A stretch of 5,247 nucleotides of DNA from Anaerolineales bacterium (GCA_028687395.1 JAQUAE010000159.1:1-5247); one strand, 5' to 3'. Positions 1-5,083 are shown, numbered from the stretch's first letter. The notes: generated by a model not told the origin, from the letters alone. Program-made: numbers and translations.

Positions 1-155
1 GCCCGGCTCTGCCCGGCGGCAAACGCCAGCGCCGCCTCCAGGTTTCCCTGCGCCATGGCGGCCATCCCCCGCGCCTGGTCAAGGGCAGCGTAGGTGAAGG
101 GTTTGCGCCCGGCGGTGGGATCGATACCGATGAACGTGGTATGGGAGAAGAGCAT
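1..155 (-). CDS. DUF429 family protein, N-terminal part (runs off the left edge)
   Basis: Reading the minus strand from the ATG at 155-153 gives 51 complete codons open to the window edge. The protein starts MLFSHTTFIGIDPTAGRK and continues KPFTYAALD, then a helical stretch ending AFAAGQSR. The strand followed by GID (Asp12) and TAG is typical of the opening of DUF429 proteins, which are predicted to have an RNase H-like fold; the Asp would sit at the usual acidic position of that fold. The start is fixed because an in-frame TAG lies four codons upstream (about 167-165). There is no Shine-Dalgarno in front of the ATG, which fits the leaderless promoter called at 162-190. The gene is divergent from the aldehyde dehydrogenase operon, so the two share an upstream region. 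The biochemical role of DUF429 proteins is not established. The family call is from recalled similarity and rests on only the first 51 residues. Confidence 0.65.
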   Translation of the reverse strand, partial: MLFSHTTFIGIDPTAGRKPFTYAALDQARGMAAMAQGNLEAALAFAAGQSR

Positions 156-161
156 AGAATG

Positions 162-190
162 AGTCTAGTCGAAAAAGCGCGGTTTGGCAA
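162..190 (-). promoter_or_regulatory. Minus-strand promoter for the DUF429 gene, possibly leaderless
   Basis: On the minus strand TTGCCA (190-185) and TAGACT (167-162) are separated by exactly 17 bp, close to the sigma70 consensus. A start about 7 bases past the -10 would fall at position 155, the first base of the DUF429 ATG. This agrees with the lack of a Shine-Dalgarno. Position is inferred from hexamer match and spacing only. Confidence 0.5.
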
Positions 191-226
191 TAAAAACTCC
201 GGAATTTTCGCGTGACAAAAGCGCGG
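173..226. repeat. Direct repeat AAAAGCGCGG, two copies 44 bp apart
   Basis: Identical 10-mers occur at 173-182 and 217-226, in the same orientation and about four helical turns apart. The first copy lies in the spacer of the 162-190 promoter and the second overlaps the -35 of the 190-218 promoter. They could be regulator-binding half sites, but two 10-mers in GC-rich DNA can also arise by chance. Confidence 0.4.
190..218 (-). promoter_or_regulatory. Alternative minus-strand promoter for the DUF429 gene
   Basis: On the minus strand TTGTCA (218-213) and TTTTAT (195-190) are also 17 bp apart. This would start transcription near 183 and give a leader of about 27 bases. It sits directly upstream of the other minus-strand candidate and shares base 190 with it, so the two could be tandem promoters or only one may be real. 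Confidence 0.4.
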
Positions 227-243
227 CAGGCGGCGACCTCCTT

Positions 244-272
244 TTGACGAGAAGGCGCGCCTTTGCTATACT
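244..272 (+). promoter_or_regulatory. Sigma70-type promoter for the aldehyde dehydrogenase/CoA-transferase operon
   Basis: TTGACG (244-249) and TATACT (267-272) are separated by 17 bp. TG at 264-265, one base before the -10, makes an extended -10. Both hexamers match consensus at five of six positions, making this the best promoter match I found in the window. Transcription would start near 279-281, leaving a leader of about 100 bases before the ATG at 382. It is oriented towards the whole co-directional run of genes up to 5080. Confidence 0.75.
252..263. promoter_or_regulatory. Perfect 12-bp palindrome AAGGCGCGCCTT inside the promoter spacer
   Basis: The palindrome lies wholly between the -35 (244-249) and -10 (267-272) of the plus-strand promoter. 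A dimeric regulator bound there would block RNA polymerase or, for MerR-type regulators, could remodel an over-long spacer. The spacer here is a normal 17 bp, so repression is the more natural reading. No regulator gene is in view. Confidence 0.4.
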
Positions 273-279
273 TAGCCCT

Positions 280-381
280 GTTATGCATGCGTTTACTTAA
301 TGGTGTCTCGCACGTGAGGGACGTCGGCAAGGGCAAGTGCCTTGCACACTTATTGCCAGAGGATGCAAAGGAGAAAAATGT
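280..381 (+). other. 5' leader of the operon with short hairpins and two mini-ORFs
   Basis: From the predicted start near 280 to the ATG at 382 there is about 100 bases of leader. It can form a 5-bp stem (305-309 with 318-322, one G-U pair) and a 6-bp stem (GCAAGG 327-332 with CCTTGC 340-345). Two five-codon ORFs occur: 283-300 (MHAFT) and 300-317 (MVSRT), overlapping through TAATG. Neither has a Shine-Dalgarno. I recognise no known riboswitch class. Confidence 0.35.
368..373 (+). promoter_or_regulatory. Shine-Dalgarno AAGGAG that fixes the aldehyde dehydrogenase start
   Basis: AAGGAG ends 8 bases before the ATG at 382. This selects ATG 382 over the in-frame GTG at 337, which has no comparable site, and over the out-of-frame ATG at 378. 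Confidence 0.85.
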
Positions 382-1956
382 ATGGCCGAGCAGTTCAAGT
401 TAACCTATGCCACCATGTTCAACCCGCCGGAGGAGATGCACACTCGCTTCGATGAAGCCCTGGCCAAGGTGAGGGCCAACCTGGGCAGGGAATACGGCAT
501 GATCATCGACGGCAAGGAGCGCTTAGCGGCGGAAAAGTTCGAAGACCGCTCCCCGGCGGATACCGGCGTGGTGCTGGGCGTCTTCCAGAAGGGCAGCGAG
601 CAGGACGCCCGCGACGCACTGGCGGCGGCGCGCAAAGCCTTCCCGAAGTGGAGCAGGATGAAGTGGCGGGAGCGCGTGGCGCTGATGCGCAAGGTCGCCG
701 ATAAGGTGGACGAGCGCACCTTCGAGATCGCCGCGGCGCTTGCCATGGAGGTGGGCAAGAATCGCAACGAAGCCCTGGGCGACGTCGCCGAAACCGCCGA
801 CCTGATCCGCTACGCCTGCGACCAGATGGAGAAGAACGGCGGGTTCATCGTGGAGATGGGGCACGACCCCCTGCCGGGTTACAAGGCGACCAACTTCTCG
901 GTGCTGCGTCCCTACGGCGTGTGGCTGGTGATCAGCCCATTCAACTTCCCTGCCGCACTGACCGGCGGGCCTTCCGGGGCTGCGTTGGTGGCGGGAAACA
1001 CGCTGGTGATCAAGCCCGCCACGGACACCCCCTGGACGGTGCGCCTGCTGGCGGAGTGCTTCCGCGAGGCTGGCCTGCCGGACGGCGTCTTCAACTTCGT
1101 CACCGGCCCGGGACGCACCCTGGGTCAGGCGCTGATCGACAGCCCCGAGGTGGATGGGGTGACCTTCACCGGCTCGTTCGAGGTGGGCATGAAGATCTAC
1201 CGCGATTTCGCCAACGGCCGTTATGTGCGCCCGGTCATCCTGGAGTTGGGCGGCAAGAACCCGGCCATCGTCACCCGCCAGGCTGACCTGGAACGCGCCG
1301 CCATCGGCATCGTGCGCTCGGCGTTCGGCCTGCAGGGACAGAAGTGCTCCGCCTGCTCGCGGGTGTACATCGAGGAAGGGGTGTACGACCAGTTGGTCTC
1401 GCGCCTGGTCGATCTGACCGAGAAGCTGGTCATCGGCGACCCCACCGACCGCAAAGTGTACCTGGGACCGGTCGTCAACCAGAACTCGTACCAGGATTAC
1501 AAGAATTTCACCGAGGAGCTCTCCCAGGCGGGCACGATTCTGACAGGCGGCAAGGTGCTGGTGGAGGGCGATTACAGCCGGGGGTACTTCTGCTCGCCCA
1601 CGCTGGTGGCCGACGTGCCCTACTCGCACCGCTTGTGGAAGCACGAGATGTTCCTGCCGATTACCACCCTGGGGCGGGTGAAGGACCTGGAGGAGGCGAT
1701 GCGCCTGGCGAACGACGTGAACTACGGCCTGACCGCCGGCTTCTACGGCTCGAAAGAACAAGCCGAGTGGTTCTTCGAGAACATTCAGGCTGGGGTGAAC
1801 TACGCCAATCGCCCGCAAGGCGCCACCACGGGGGCGTGGCCCGGCTTCCAACCCTTCGGCGGGTGGAAGGGCTCCGGCGCGTCTGGGAAAAACGCCGGCG
1901 GGCACTATTACCTGCAGCTCTACCTGCACGAACAAATCCGCACGATCATCGAATAA
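382..1956 (+). CDS. NAD(P)-dependent aldehyde dehydrogenase, P5C (glutamate-semialdehyde) dehydrogenase-like
   Basis: This 524-residue cytosolic enzyme oxidises an aldehyde to the acid with NAD(P)+. All main ALDH landmarks are present: PFNFP with oxyanion Asn188, the cofactor-binding Lys211 in VIKPA, FTGS at 262-265, the general base Glu288 in ELGGK, and nucleophile Cys322 in GQKCSACSR. The length, the SAFGLQGQKCSACSR segment and the C-terminal QPFGGWKGSG (490-499) followed by GGHYYLQ resemble the RocA/PruA type that turns L-glutamate 5-semialdehyde into glutamate. The ribose-binding motif, EEIFGP in most members, reads HEMFLP (Glu422), which I associate with a side branch whose substrate is uncertain. 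It is first in the presumed operon, behind the promoter at 244-272. No proline dehydrogenase is adjacent, so the substrate could be another semialdehyde feeding the CoA-transferase. The family is very secure, the substrate is not. Confidence 0.93.
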   Translation: MAEQFKLTYATMFNPPEEMHTRFDEALAKVRANLGREYGMIIDGKERLAAEKFEDRSPADTGVVLGVFQKGSEQDARDALAAARKAFPKWSRMKWRERVALMRKVADKVDERTFEIAAALAMEVGKNRNEALGDVAETADLIRYACDQMEKNGGFIVEMGHDPLPGYKATNFSVLRPYGVWLVISPFNFPAALTGGPSGAALVAGNTLVIKPATDTPWTVRLLAECFREAGLPDGVFNFVTGPGRTLGQALIDSPEVDGVTFTGSFEVGMKIYRDFANGRYVRPVILELGGKNPAIVTRQADLERAAIGIVRSAFGLQGQKCSACSRVYIEEGVYDQLVSRLVDLTEKLVIGDPTDRKVYLGPVVNQNSYQDYKNFTEELSQAGTILTGGKVLVEGDYSRGYFCSPTLVADVPYSHRLWKHEMFLPITTLGRVKDLEEAMRLANDVNYGLTAGFYGSKEQAEWFFENIQAGVNYANRPQGATTGAWPGFQPFGGWKGSGASGKNAGGHYYLQLYLHEQIRTIIE

Positions 1957-1962
1957 ACCTGC

Positions 1963-2028
1963 GGGCGGCGAGGCTTCGTGCGCCGGCGGTTGGGGTACAC
2001 CGCCCGGCATGGGAAGCCTCGCCTGCCC
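1963..2028. repeat. Large nested inverted repeat (hairpin) after the aldehyde dehydrogenase gene
   Basis: GGCGAGGCTTC (1967-1977) is perfectly complementary to GAAGCCTCGCC (2013-2023). The stem extends by GGGC (1963-1966) with GCCC (2025-2028) around one bulged T at 2024. Inside, after a 4x4 internal loop, GCCGGCGGT (1982-1990) pairs with 1999-2008 around one bulged C at 2003, leaving an 8-base loop. About 24 base pairs fold in only 66 bases. No T-run follows, so it is not a standard intrinsic terminator. It starts 6 bases after the stop codon and ends one base before the next Shine-Dalgarno. mRNA stabilisation, processing, or translational control of the next gene are likelier roles. Confidence 0.8.
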
Positions 2029-2029
2029 C

Positions 2030-2034
2030 GGAGG
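2030..2034 (+). promoter_or_regulatory. Shine-Dalgarno GGAGG for the small membrane protein
   Basis: GGAGG lies 6 bases before the ATG at 2041 and starts one base after the large hairpin ends. It decides the start in favour of ATG 2041 over an in-frame GTG at 1978, which would place the hairpin inside the coding region. Confidence 0.75.
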
Positions 2035-2040
2035 GCGCTT

Positions 2041-2283
2041 ATGCAATGGCGAATCGGCATGTTCATGGTCTTCACCAGCCTGATCATCCTGGTCAGCTTC
2101 TTCGCATCCCTTCAGCAGGATAGCCTTTATCTCAACCTTTTCTGTTCTGGAATCATTTTGTTGATTTTGGGAGGGGCAGCCATGTGGCGGGGGAGGAGTC
2201 CAGCGCCGCCGCAAAGCGAGCGTTTTCGCCTGTTGCGCAAGCGCGCAGAAAAAACCGACAATCAAGAAGAAGGTCAAGAATAA
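2041..2283 (+). CDS. Small two-helix membrane protein of unknown function
   Basis: The 80-residue product has two hydrophobic segments, about residues 6-23 (ending LIILVSFFAS) and 32-48 (LFCSGIILLILGGAAMW). A charged tail follows, rich in Arg, Lys, Glu and Gln, ending EEGQE. This predicts a hairpin inner-membrane protein with a cytoplasmic tail, as RGR follows the second helix. I do not recognise a family. A good Shine-Dalgarno, a 6-base gap to the next gene and co-direction with its neighbours support it as a real gene in the operon. Its first half is visibly richer in A and T than the flanking enzymes, partly because of its hydrophobic codons. A role next to the CoA-transferase cannot be deduced. 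Confidence 0.7.
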   Translation: MQWRIGMFMVFTSLIILVSFFASLQQDSLYLNLFCSGIILLILGGAAMWRGRSPAPPQSERFRLLRKRAEKTDNQEEGQE

Positions 2284-2289
2284 AAAGAC

Positions 2290-3192
2290 ATGGGCAAACT
2301 AATTTCTCTAGCTGAAGCTGTGGCGCGTTACGTGCAGGATGGGGATACCGTCTACGCGGCGGGCTTCACCCACCTGATCCCCTTTGCGGTCGGGCACGAG
2401 ATCATCCGCCAGAGGCGCAGGAACCTGACCCTGGCGCGCGCCACGCCGGACCTGGTTTACGACCAGATGGTAGCCGCCGGCTGTGCAAAAAAGGTAATTT
2501 TCTCTTACATGGGCAACCCGGGAGTGGGGTCGCTGCGCCTGGTGCGCGCCGCGGTCGAGGCCGGAGAGCTGGAATGGGAGGAATACTCCCATTTCAGCAT
2601 GATCTCACGGCTGACGGCGGGCGCGACGGGCCTGCCCTTCATGCCGATGAATCCCACCGCAGCCGGCGACTTGGAACGCGCCAACCCCAGCTACCGCACG
2701 GTGACCGACCCATACACCGGCGGGCAGGTGGTGGTGGTGCCGCCGCTCAAGCCGGACGTGGCTATCGTGCACGTGCAGCGCGCCGACGAGGAGGGCAACG
2801 CTCACATTTGGGGCATCATCGGCGAGCAGAAAGAAGCCGCCTTCGCCTCCCAGCGGGTGATCCTGAGCGCCGAAGAGATCGTCCCGGCAGAGGTCATCCG
2901 CTCCGACCCGAATCGCACGCTCATCCCCGGCTTCATCGTCGACGCGGTGTGCCACGTGCCCTTCTGCTCGCACCCATCTTACACGCAGGGCTACTACGAT
3001 CGGGATAACGCCTTTTACCTGGAATGGGACGAGATTAGCAAGGACCGCCAAAGGGCGCAGGCTTACCTGGACGAGTGGGTGTTTGGGGTGAAGGACCGCC
3101 AGGAATATTGGGAGAAATTGGGGCCCCAGGTGCACAGGCGCCTGAAGGTGAAACGCCGCTTGAGCACGCCGGTGGATTACGGGAGCTATTAG
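2290..3192 (+). CDS. gctA: Glutaconate-type family I CoA-transferase, subunit A
   Basis: The 300-residue product is the alpha subunit of a heteromeric CoA-transferase, which moves CoA from a donor acyl-CoA to a carboxylate in the cytosol. It aligns by eye along its length with the recalled Acidaminococcus glutaconate CoA-transferase A: an MGKLISLAEAVARYVQDGD start like MSKVMTLKDAIAKYVHSGD, EEYSHFSM (97-104), GLPFMP, HIWG (172-175), then HPSYTQGYYDRDN (228-240) and EWVF with a D..EYWEKLG end. Length is slightly below the roughly 320 of that enzyme. The Shine-Dalgarno is weak or distant (GAAGAAGGT at 2266-2274, inside the preceding gene), so translational coupling with the upstream gene, 6 bases away, is likely. 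The subunit B gene follows after 2 bases. The real acid substrate is unknown: glutaconate, another dicarboxylate or a ring-cleavage product are possible. The related IpdA of steroid degradation is the main alternative. Confidence 0.88.
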   Translation: MGKLISLAEAVARYVQDGDTVYAAGFTHLIPFAVGHEIIRQRRRNLTLARATPDLVYDQMVAAGCAKKVIFSYMGNPGVGSLRLVRAAVEAGELEWEEYSHFSMISRLTAGATGLPFMPMNPTAAGDLERANPSYRTVTDPYTGGQVVVVPPLKPDVAIVHVQRADEEGNAHIWGIIGEQKEAAFASQRVILSAEEIVPAEVIRSDPNRTLIPGFIVDAVCHVPFCSHPSYTQGYYDRDNAFYLEWDEISKDRQRAQAYLDEWVFGVKDRQEYWEKLGPQVHRRLKVKRRLSTPVDYGSY

Positions 3193-3194
3193 AC

Positions 3195-3971
3195 ATGGCG
3201 ACACTGAGCTATACCTCCCCGGAATTATTGACCATCAACGCCGCCCGGCTGCTGCGGGATGGCGACGTGGTGTTCGTCGGCGTGGGCTTGCCCAACCTGG
3301 CCTGCAACCTGGCGCGGCGCACGCACGCCCCCAACCTGGTGATGATCTACGAGGCGGGCGTGATCGGCGCCCAGCCGGCGCGGCTGCCGCTCTCGATTGG
3401 CGACCCCACCCTGGTGAGTGGAGCGCTCTCGGTGTGCAGCATGTACGACATCTTCGCCTTCTACCTGCAGCGCGGCAACGTGGACGTGGGCTTCCTGGGG
3501 GGGGCACAGATCGACCGCTTCGGCAACATCAACGCCACGGTCATCGGCGGGTACGCCCACCCCAAGGTGCGCTTGCCCGGTTCGGGGGGCTCGATGGAGA
3601 TTGCCGCCTGGGCCGACCGCTGCTACATCATCACCCCGCACCAGAAGCGGCGTTTCCCTGAGAAGGTCGATTTTTGCACCTCGGCGGGCTTCATGAGCGG
3701 GCGAGCGGAGCGTGAGGCGGCCCGCCTGCGCGGCGCGGGGCCGCAAGCCGTGGTCACCGACCTGGGCATCCTGGAGCCGGACGCCAGCGGCGAGCTGGTG
3801 CTGACCGCGCTGCACCCCGGGGCGACCCTCGAGCAGGCGCAGACCAACACGGGATGGGCGTTGAAAGCCGCCCCCGAGCTCAAGACCACCCCACCGCCCA
3901 GCGCCGAAGAGCTGCGCATCCTGCGCGAAGAGCTCGACCCGGATAAGATCTACCTGAAAGGGGGCGAGTAA
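3195..3971 (+). CDS. gctB: Glutaconate-type family I CoA-transferase, subunit B (catalytic Glu present)
   Basis: The 258-residue beta subunit carries the catalytic glutamate of family I CoA-transferases. Glu53 in YEAGVIG falls where Glu54 (VESG) sits in the Acidaminococcus enzyme, the residue that forms the glutamyl-CoA thioester. Other matches are VGVGLPNLA (28-36), FLGGAQIDRFGNIN (100-113), HPKVRLPGSGG (122-132, oxyanion/CoA-binding region), HQKRRFPEKVDF and the C-terminal REELDPDKIYL. Start ATG 3195 follows GGGAG (3181-3185) with 9 bases spacing; a longer in-frame reading from 3075 would overlap subunit A and is rejected. The Glu argues for a true transferase, not the hydrolase chemistry of IpdAB, where I recall the residue is not conserved. 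It forms a heteromer with subunit A. Its TAA is in the same frame as the following protease gene. Confidence 0.9.
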   Translation: MATLSYTSPELLTINAARLLRDGDVVFVGVGLPNLACNLARRTHAPNLVMIYEAGVIGAQPARLPLSIGDPTLVSGALSVCSMYDIFAFYLQRGNVDVGFLGGAQIDRFGNINATVIGGYAHPKVRLPGSGGSMEIAAWADRCYIITPHQKRRFPEKVDFCTSAGFMSGRAEREAARLRGAGPQAVVTDLGILEPDASGELVLTALHPGATLEQAQTNTGWALKAAPELKTTPPPSAEELRILREELDPDKIYLKGGE

Positions 3972-3977
3972 ACCGCC

Positions 3978-4886
3978 ATAGAGACCCCTAAGCGTAATTT
4001 CTTTGCCTGGCTGTTCATCTTACCTGACGAGCCACGACTGCGCGCCGGCTGGCGCCTGGCCGCGCAGACCCTGTTGCTTTTCCTGATCACTGCCATACTG
4101 GTCGTCTTACTGGGGGTTTACATAGCTCTGACCGGGGCGCAGATGCCGGGGATGCTCGGGCAGCAGGTGTTAACGTTGGTCACGGTCACCCTGACGGTAA
4201 TTCTATCGCGGCGTTTCCTGGACCGCCGTTCGTTCTCCAGCCTCGGCCTGACCTGGAAACCGGCGGCCATCAAGGACCTGCTGTGGGGCATCCTGATCTC
4301 GGGTGGGATGATGGGGCTGATCTACCTGCTGGAGTGGTGGGCAGGATGGCTGCATTTCGGAGGCTATGCCTGGGAAGGGCAGGGCGCCGGGCCAGTGCGG
4401 GCCGCGGCAGCGGAGGCGCTGCTGGTCTTCGTCATCATCGGCTGGGACGAGGAGCTGCTCAGCCGGGGTTACCACCTGCAAAACCTGGCGGAGGGCACCA
4501 ACCTCCTCTGGGGCGTGCTGCTCTCCTCCGCCATCTTTGCCATCCTGCACGCAGTCAATCCGAACTTTTCCTTTAACGCGCTGGCGGGCTTGTTCCTTTC
4601 GGGGCTGTTCCTGGCATTTGGGTACGTGCGTACGCGCCAGTTGTGGCTGCCCATCGGCCTGCACATTGGCTGGAATTTCTTCGAGGGCGTGGTCTTCGGT
4701 TTCCCGGTGAGTGGCCTGGCGGATTTCCCGCGCCTGCTGCTTCACTCGATTGATGGGCCGCCGCTGGTCACCGGCGGCGTATTCGGGCCGGAGGCAGGGC
4801 TGATCCTGCTGCCGGCGCTGCTGGTCGGCGCGGCGTGCCTGTACTGGGTTACCCGCGGGCGCACATGGCCTTCAGCCTCTCCTTAG
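3978..4886 (+). CDS. CPBP (Abi/type II CAAX) family intramembrane metalloprotease, apparent ATA start
   Basis: About 302 residues if translation begins at 3978. The CPBP motifs are intact: EExxxR at Glu158-Glu159-Arg163 (DEELLSRGY), FxxxH at Phe187-His191 (FAILH), and HxxxN at His229-Asn233 (HIGWN). About eight hydrophobic segments are seen, the first from residue 32. Family members cleave prenylated proteins, process peptides or give bacteriocin immunity; the substrate here is unknown. The frame is open from the gctB stop at 3969. Coding of the usual CPBP type (KRNFFAWLF, then RLRAGWRL) runs well upstream of the first ordinary start, a TTG at 4074 inside the first membrane helix. The only start-like codon before KRN is ATA at 3978, 6 bases after gctB. 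CTG 4011 has no ribosome site. It probably belongs to the same transcript as gctAB. Confidence 0.88.
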   Translation: METPKRNFFAWLFILPDEPRLRAGWRLAAQTLLLFLITAILVVLLGVYIALTGAQMPGMLGQQVLTLVTVTLTVILSRRFLDRRSFSSLGLTWKPAAIKDLLWGILISGGMMGLIYLLEWWAGWLHFGGYAWEGQGAGPVRAAAAEALLVFVIIGWDEELLSRGYHLQNLAEGTNLLWGVLLSSAIFAILHAVNPNFSFNALAGLFLSGLFLAFGYVRTRQLWLPIGLHIGWNFFEGVVFGFPVSGLADFPRLLLHSIDGPPLVTGGVFGPEAGLILLPALLVGAACLYWVTRGRTWPSASP

Positions 4887-5080
4887 CTCCCATCCTGTTC
4901 ATCCTGGCCTTGATGGCCGGCCTGCGCTGGAGCGCAGCCCGGGCTGGCGGCGCGGGTTACCTGCTCGCGCCGCTGATCGCCACGGCCAGCTTCGGGGCAG
5001 GCGTCGAGCTGCTCGCGTACGCCGGGCTGCTGGTGTTATTAATCAGCGCTTTGACCTGCCTGGCGGTGTGGATAAGTTAG
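4865..5080 (+). CDS. Small hydrophobic membrane protein overlapping the protease gene
   Basis: The 71-residue product from ATG 4865 begins MAFSLSLAPILFILALMAG. It has two to three membrane segments, about 3-19, 32-52 and 53-69, with basic residues (RWSAAR) between the first two. It overlaps the last 22 bases of the protease gene in another frame, an arrangement typical of translational coupling. Codons end mainly in G or C, as in the neighbouring genes, which supports real coding. No strong Shine-Dalgarno is seen, and an in-frame GTG at 4835 would be an alternative start. I do not recognise the family. The protease-overlap context suggests a membrane partner or simply a co-expressed protein. 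Confidence 0.55.
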   Translation: MAFSLSLAPILFILALMAGLRWSAARAGGAGYLLAPLIATASFGAGVELLAYAGLLVLLISALTCLAVWIS

Positions 5081-5083
5081 AAT
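5051..5083 (+). promoter_or_regulatory. Possible promoter for the gene starting at 5200
   Basis: TTGACC (5051-5056) is a good -35 and TAGAAT (5078-5083) a good -10, but they are 21 bp apart, longer than the usual 16-18. A weaker -10, TAAGTT (5073-5078), would give a 16-bp spacer. A promoter near here is plausible because the operon ends at 5080 and a new gene starts after a 119-base gap. Confidence 0.35.

Noticed and set aside
79..336. 85-codon minus-strand open frame in the divergent region
   Set aside because: It overlaps the DUF429 gene in another frame and runs across the promoter region. Its composition is not protein-like and it has no ribosome site.
337..381. In-frame GTG start at 337 for the aldehyde dehydrogenase
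   Set aside because: The AAGGAG at 368-373 is ideally spaced for ATG 382, and the extra 15 residues (PCTLIARGC) are not typical of the family.
1963..2028. Intrinsic terminator after the aldehyde dehydrogenase
   Set aside because: The hairpin is strong, but no T-run follows and a Shine-Dalgarno comes right after it, so it is called a hairpin/inverted repeat instead.
523..2277. 584-codon minus-strand open frame antisense to the aldehyde dehydrogenase and the small membrane gene
   Set aside because: It lies opposite a clear ALDH with all catalytic motifs. Its translation is low-complexity, rich in Arg, His, Gln, Ala and Gly with no recognisable domain, as expected from the complement of GC-rich coding DNA.
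3075..3194. Extended start of the CoA-transferase subunit B at 3075
   Set aside because: This would overlap the conserved end of subunit A by more than 110 bases. ATG 3195 has its own Shine-Dalgarno and matches the usual start of the family.
4203..4745. 180-codon minus-strand open frame antisense to the CPBP protease
   Set aside because: It lies opposite intact protease motifs, and its Gln/Arg/Pro-rich translation is the usual complement of a membrane protein gene.
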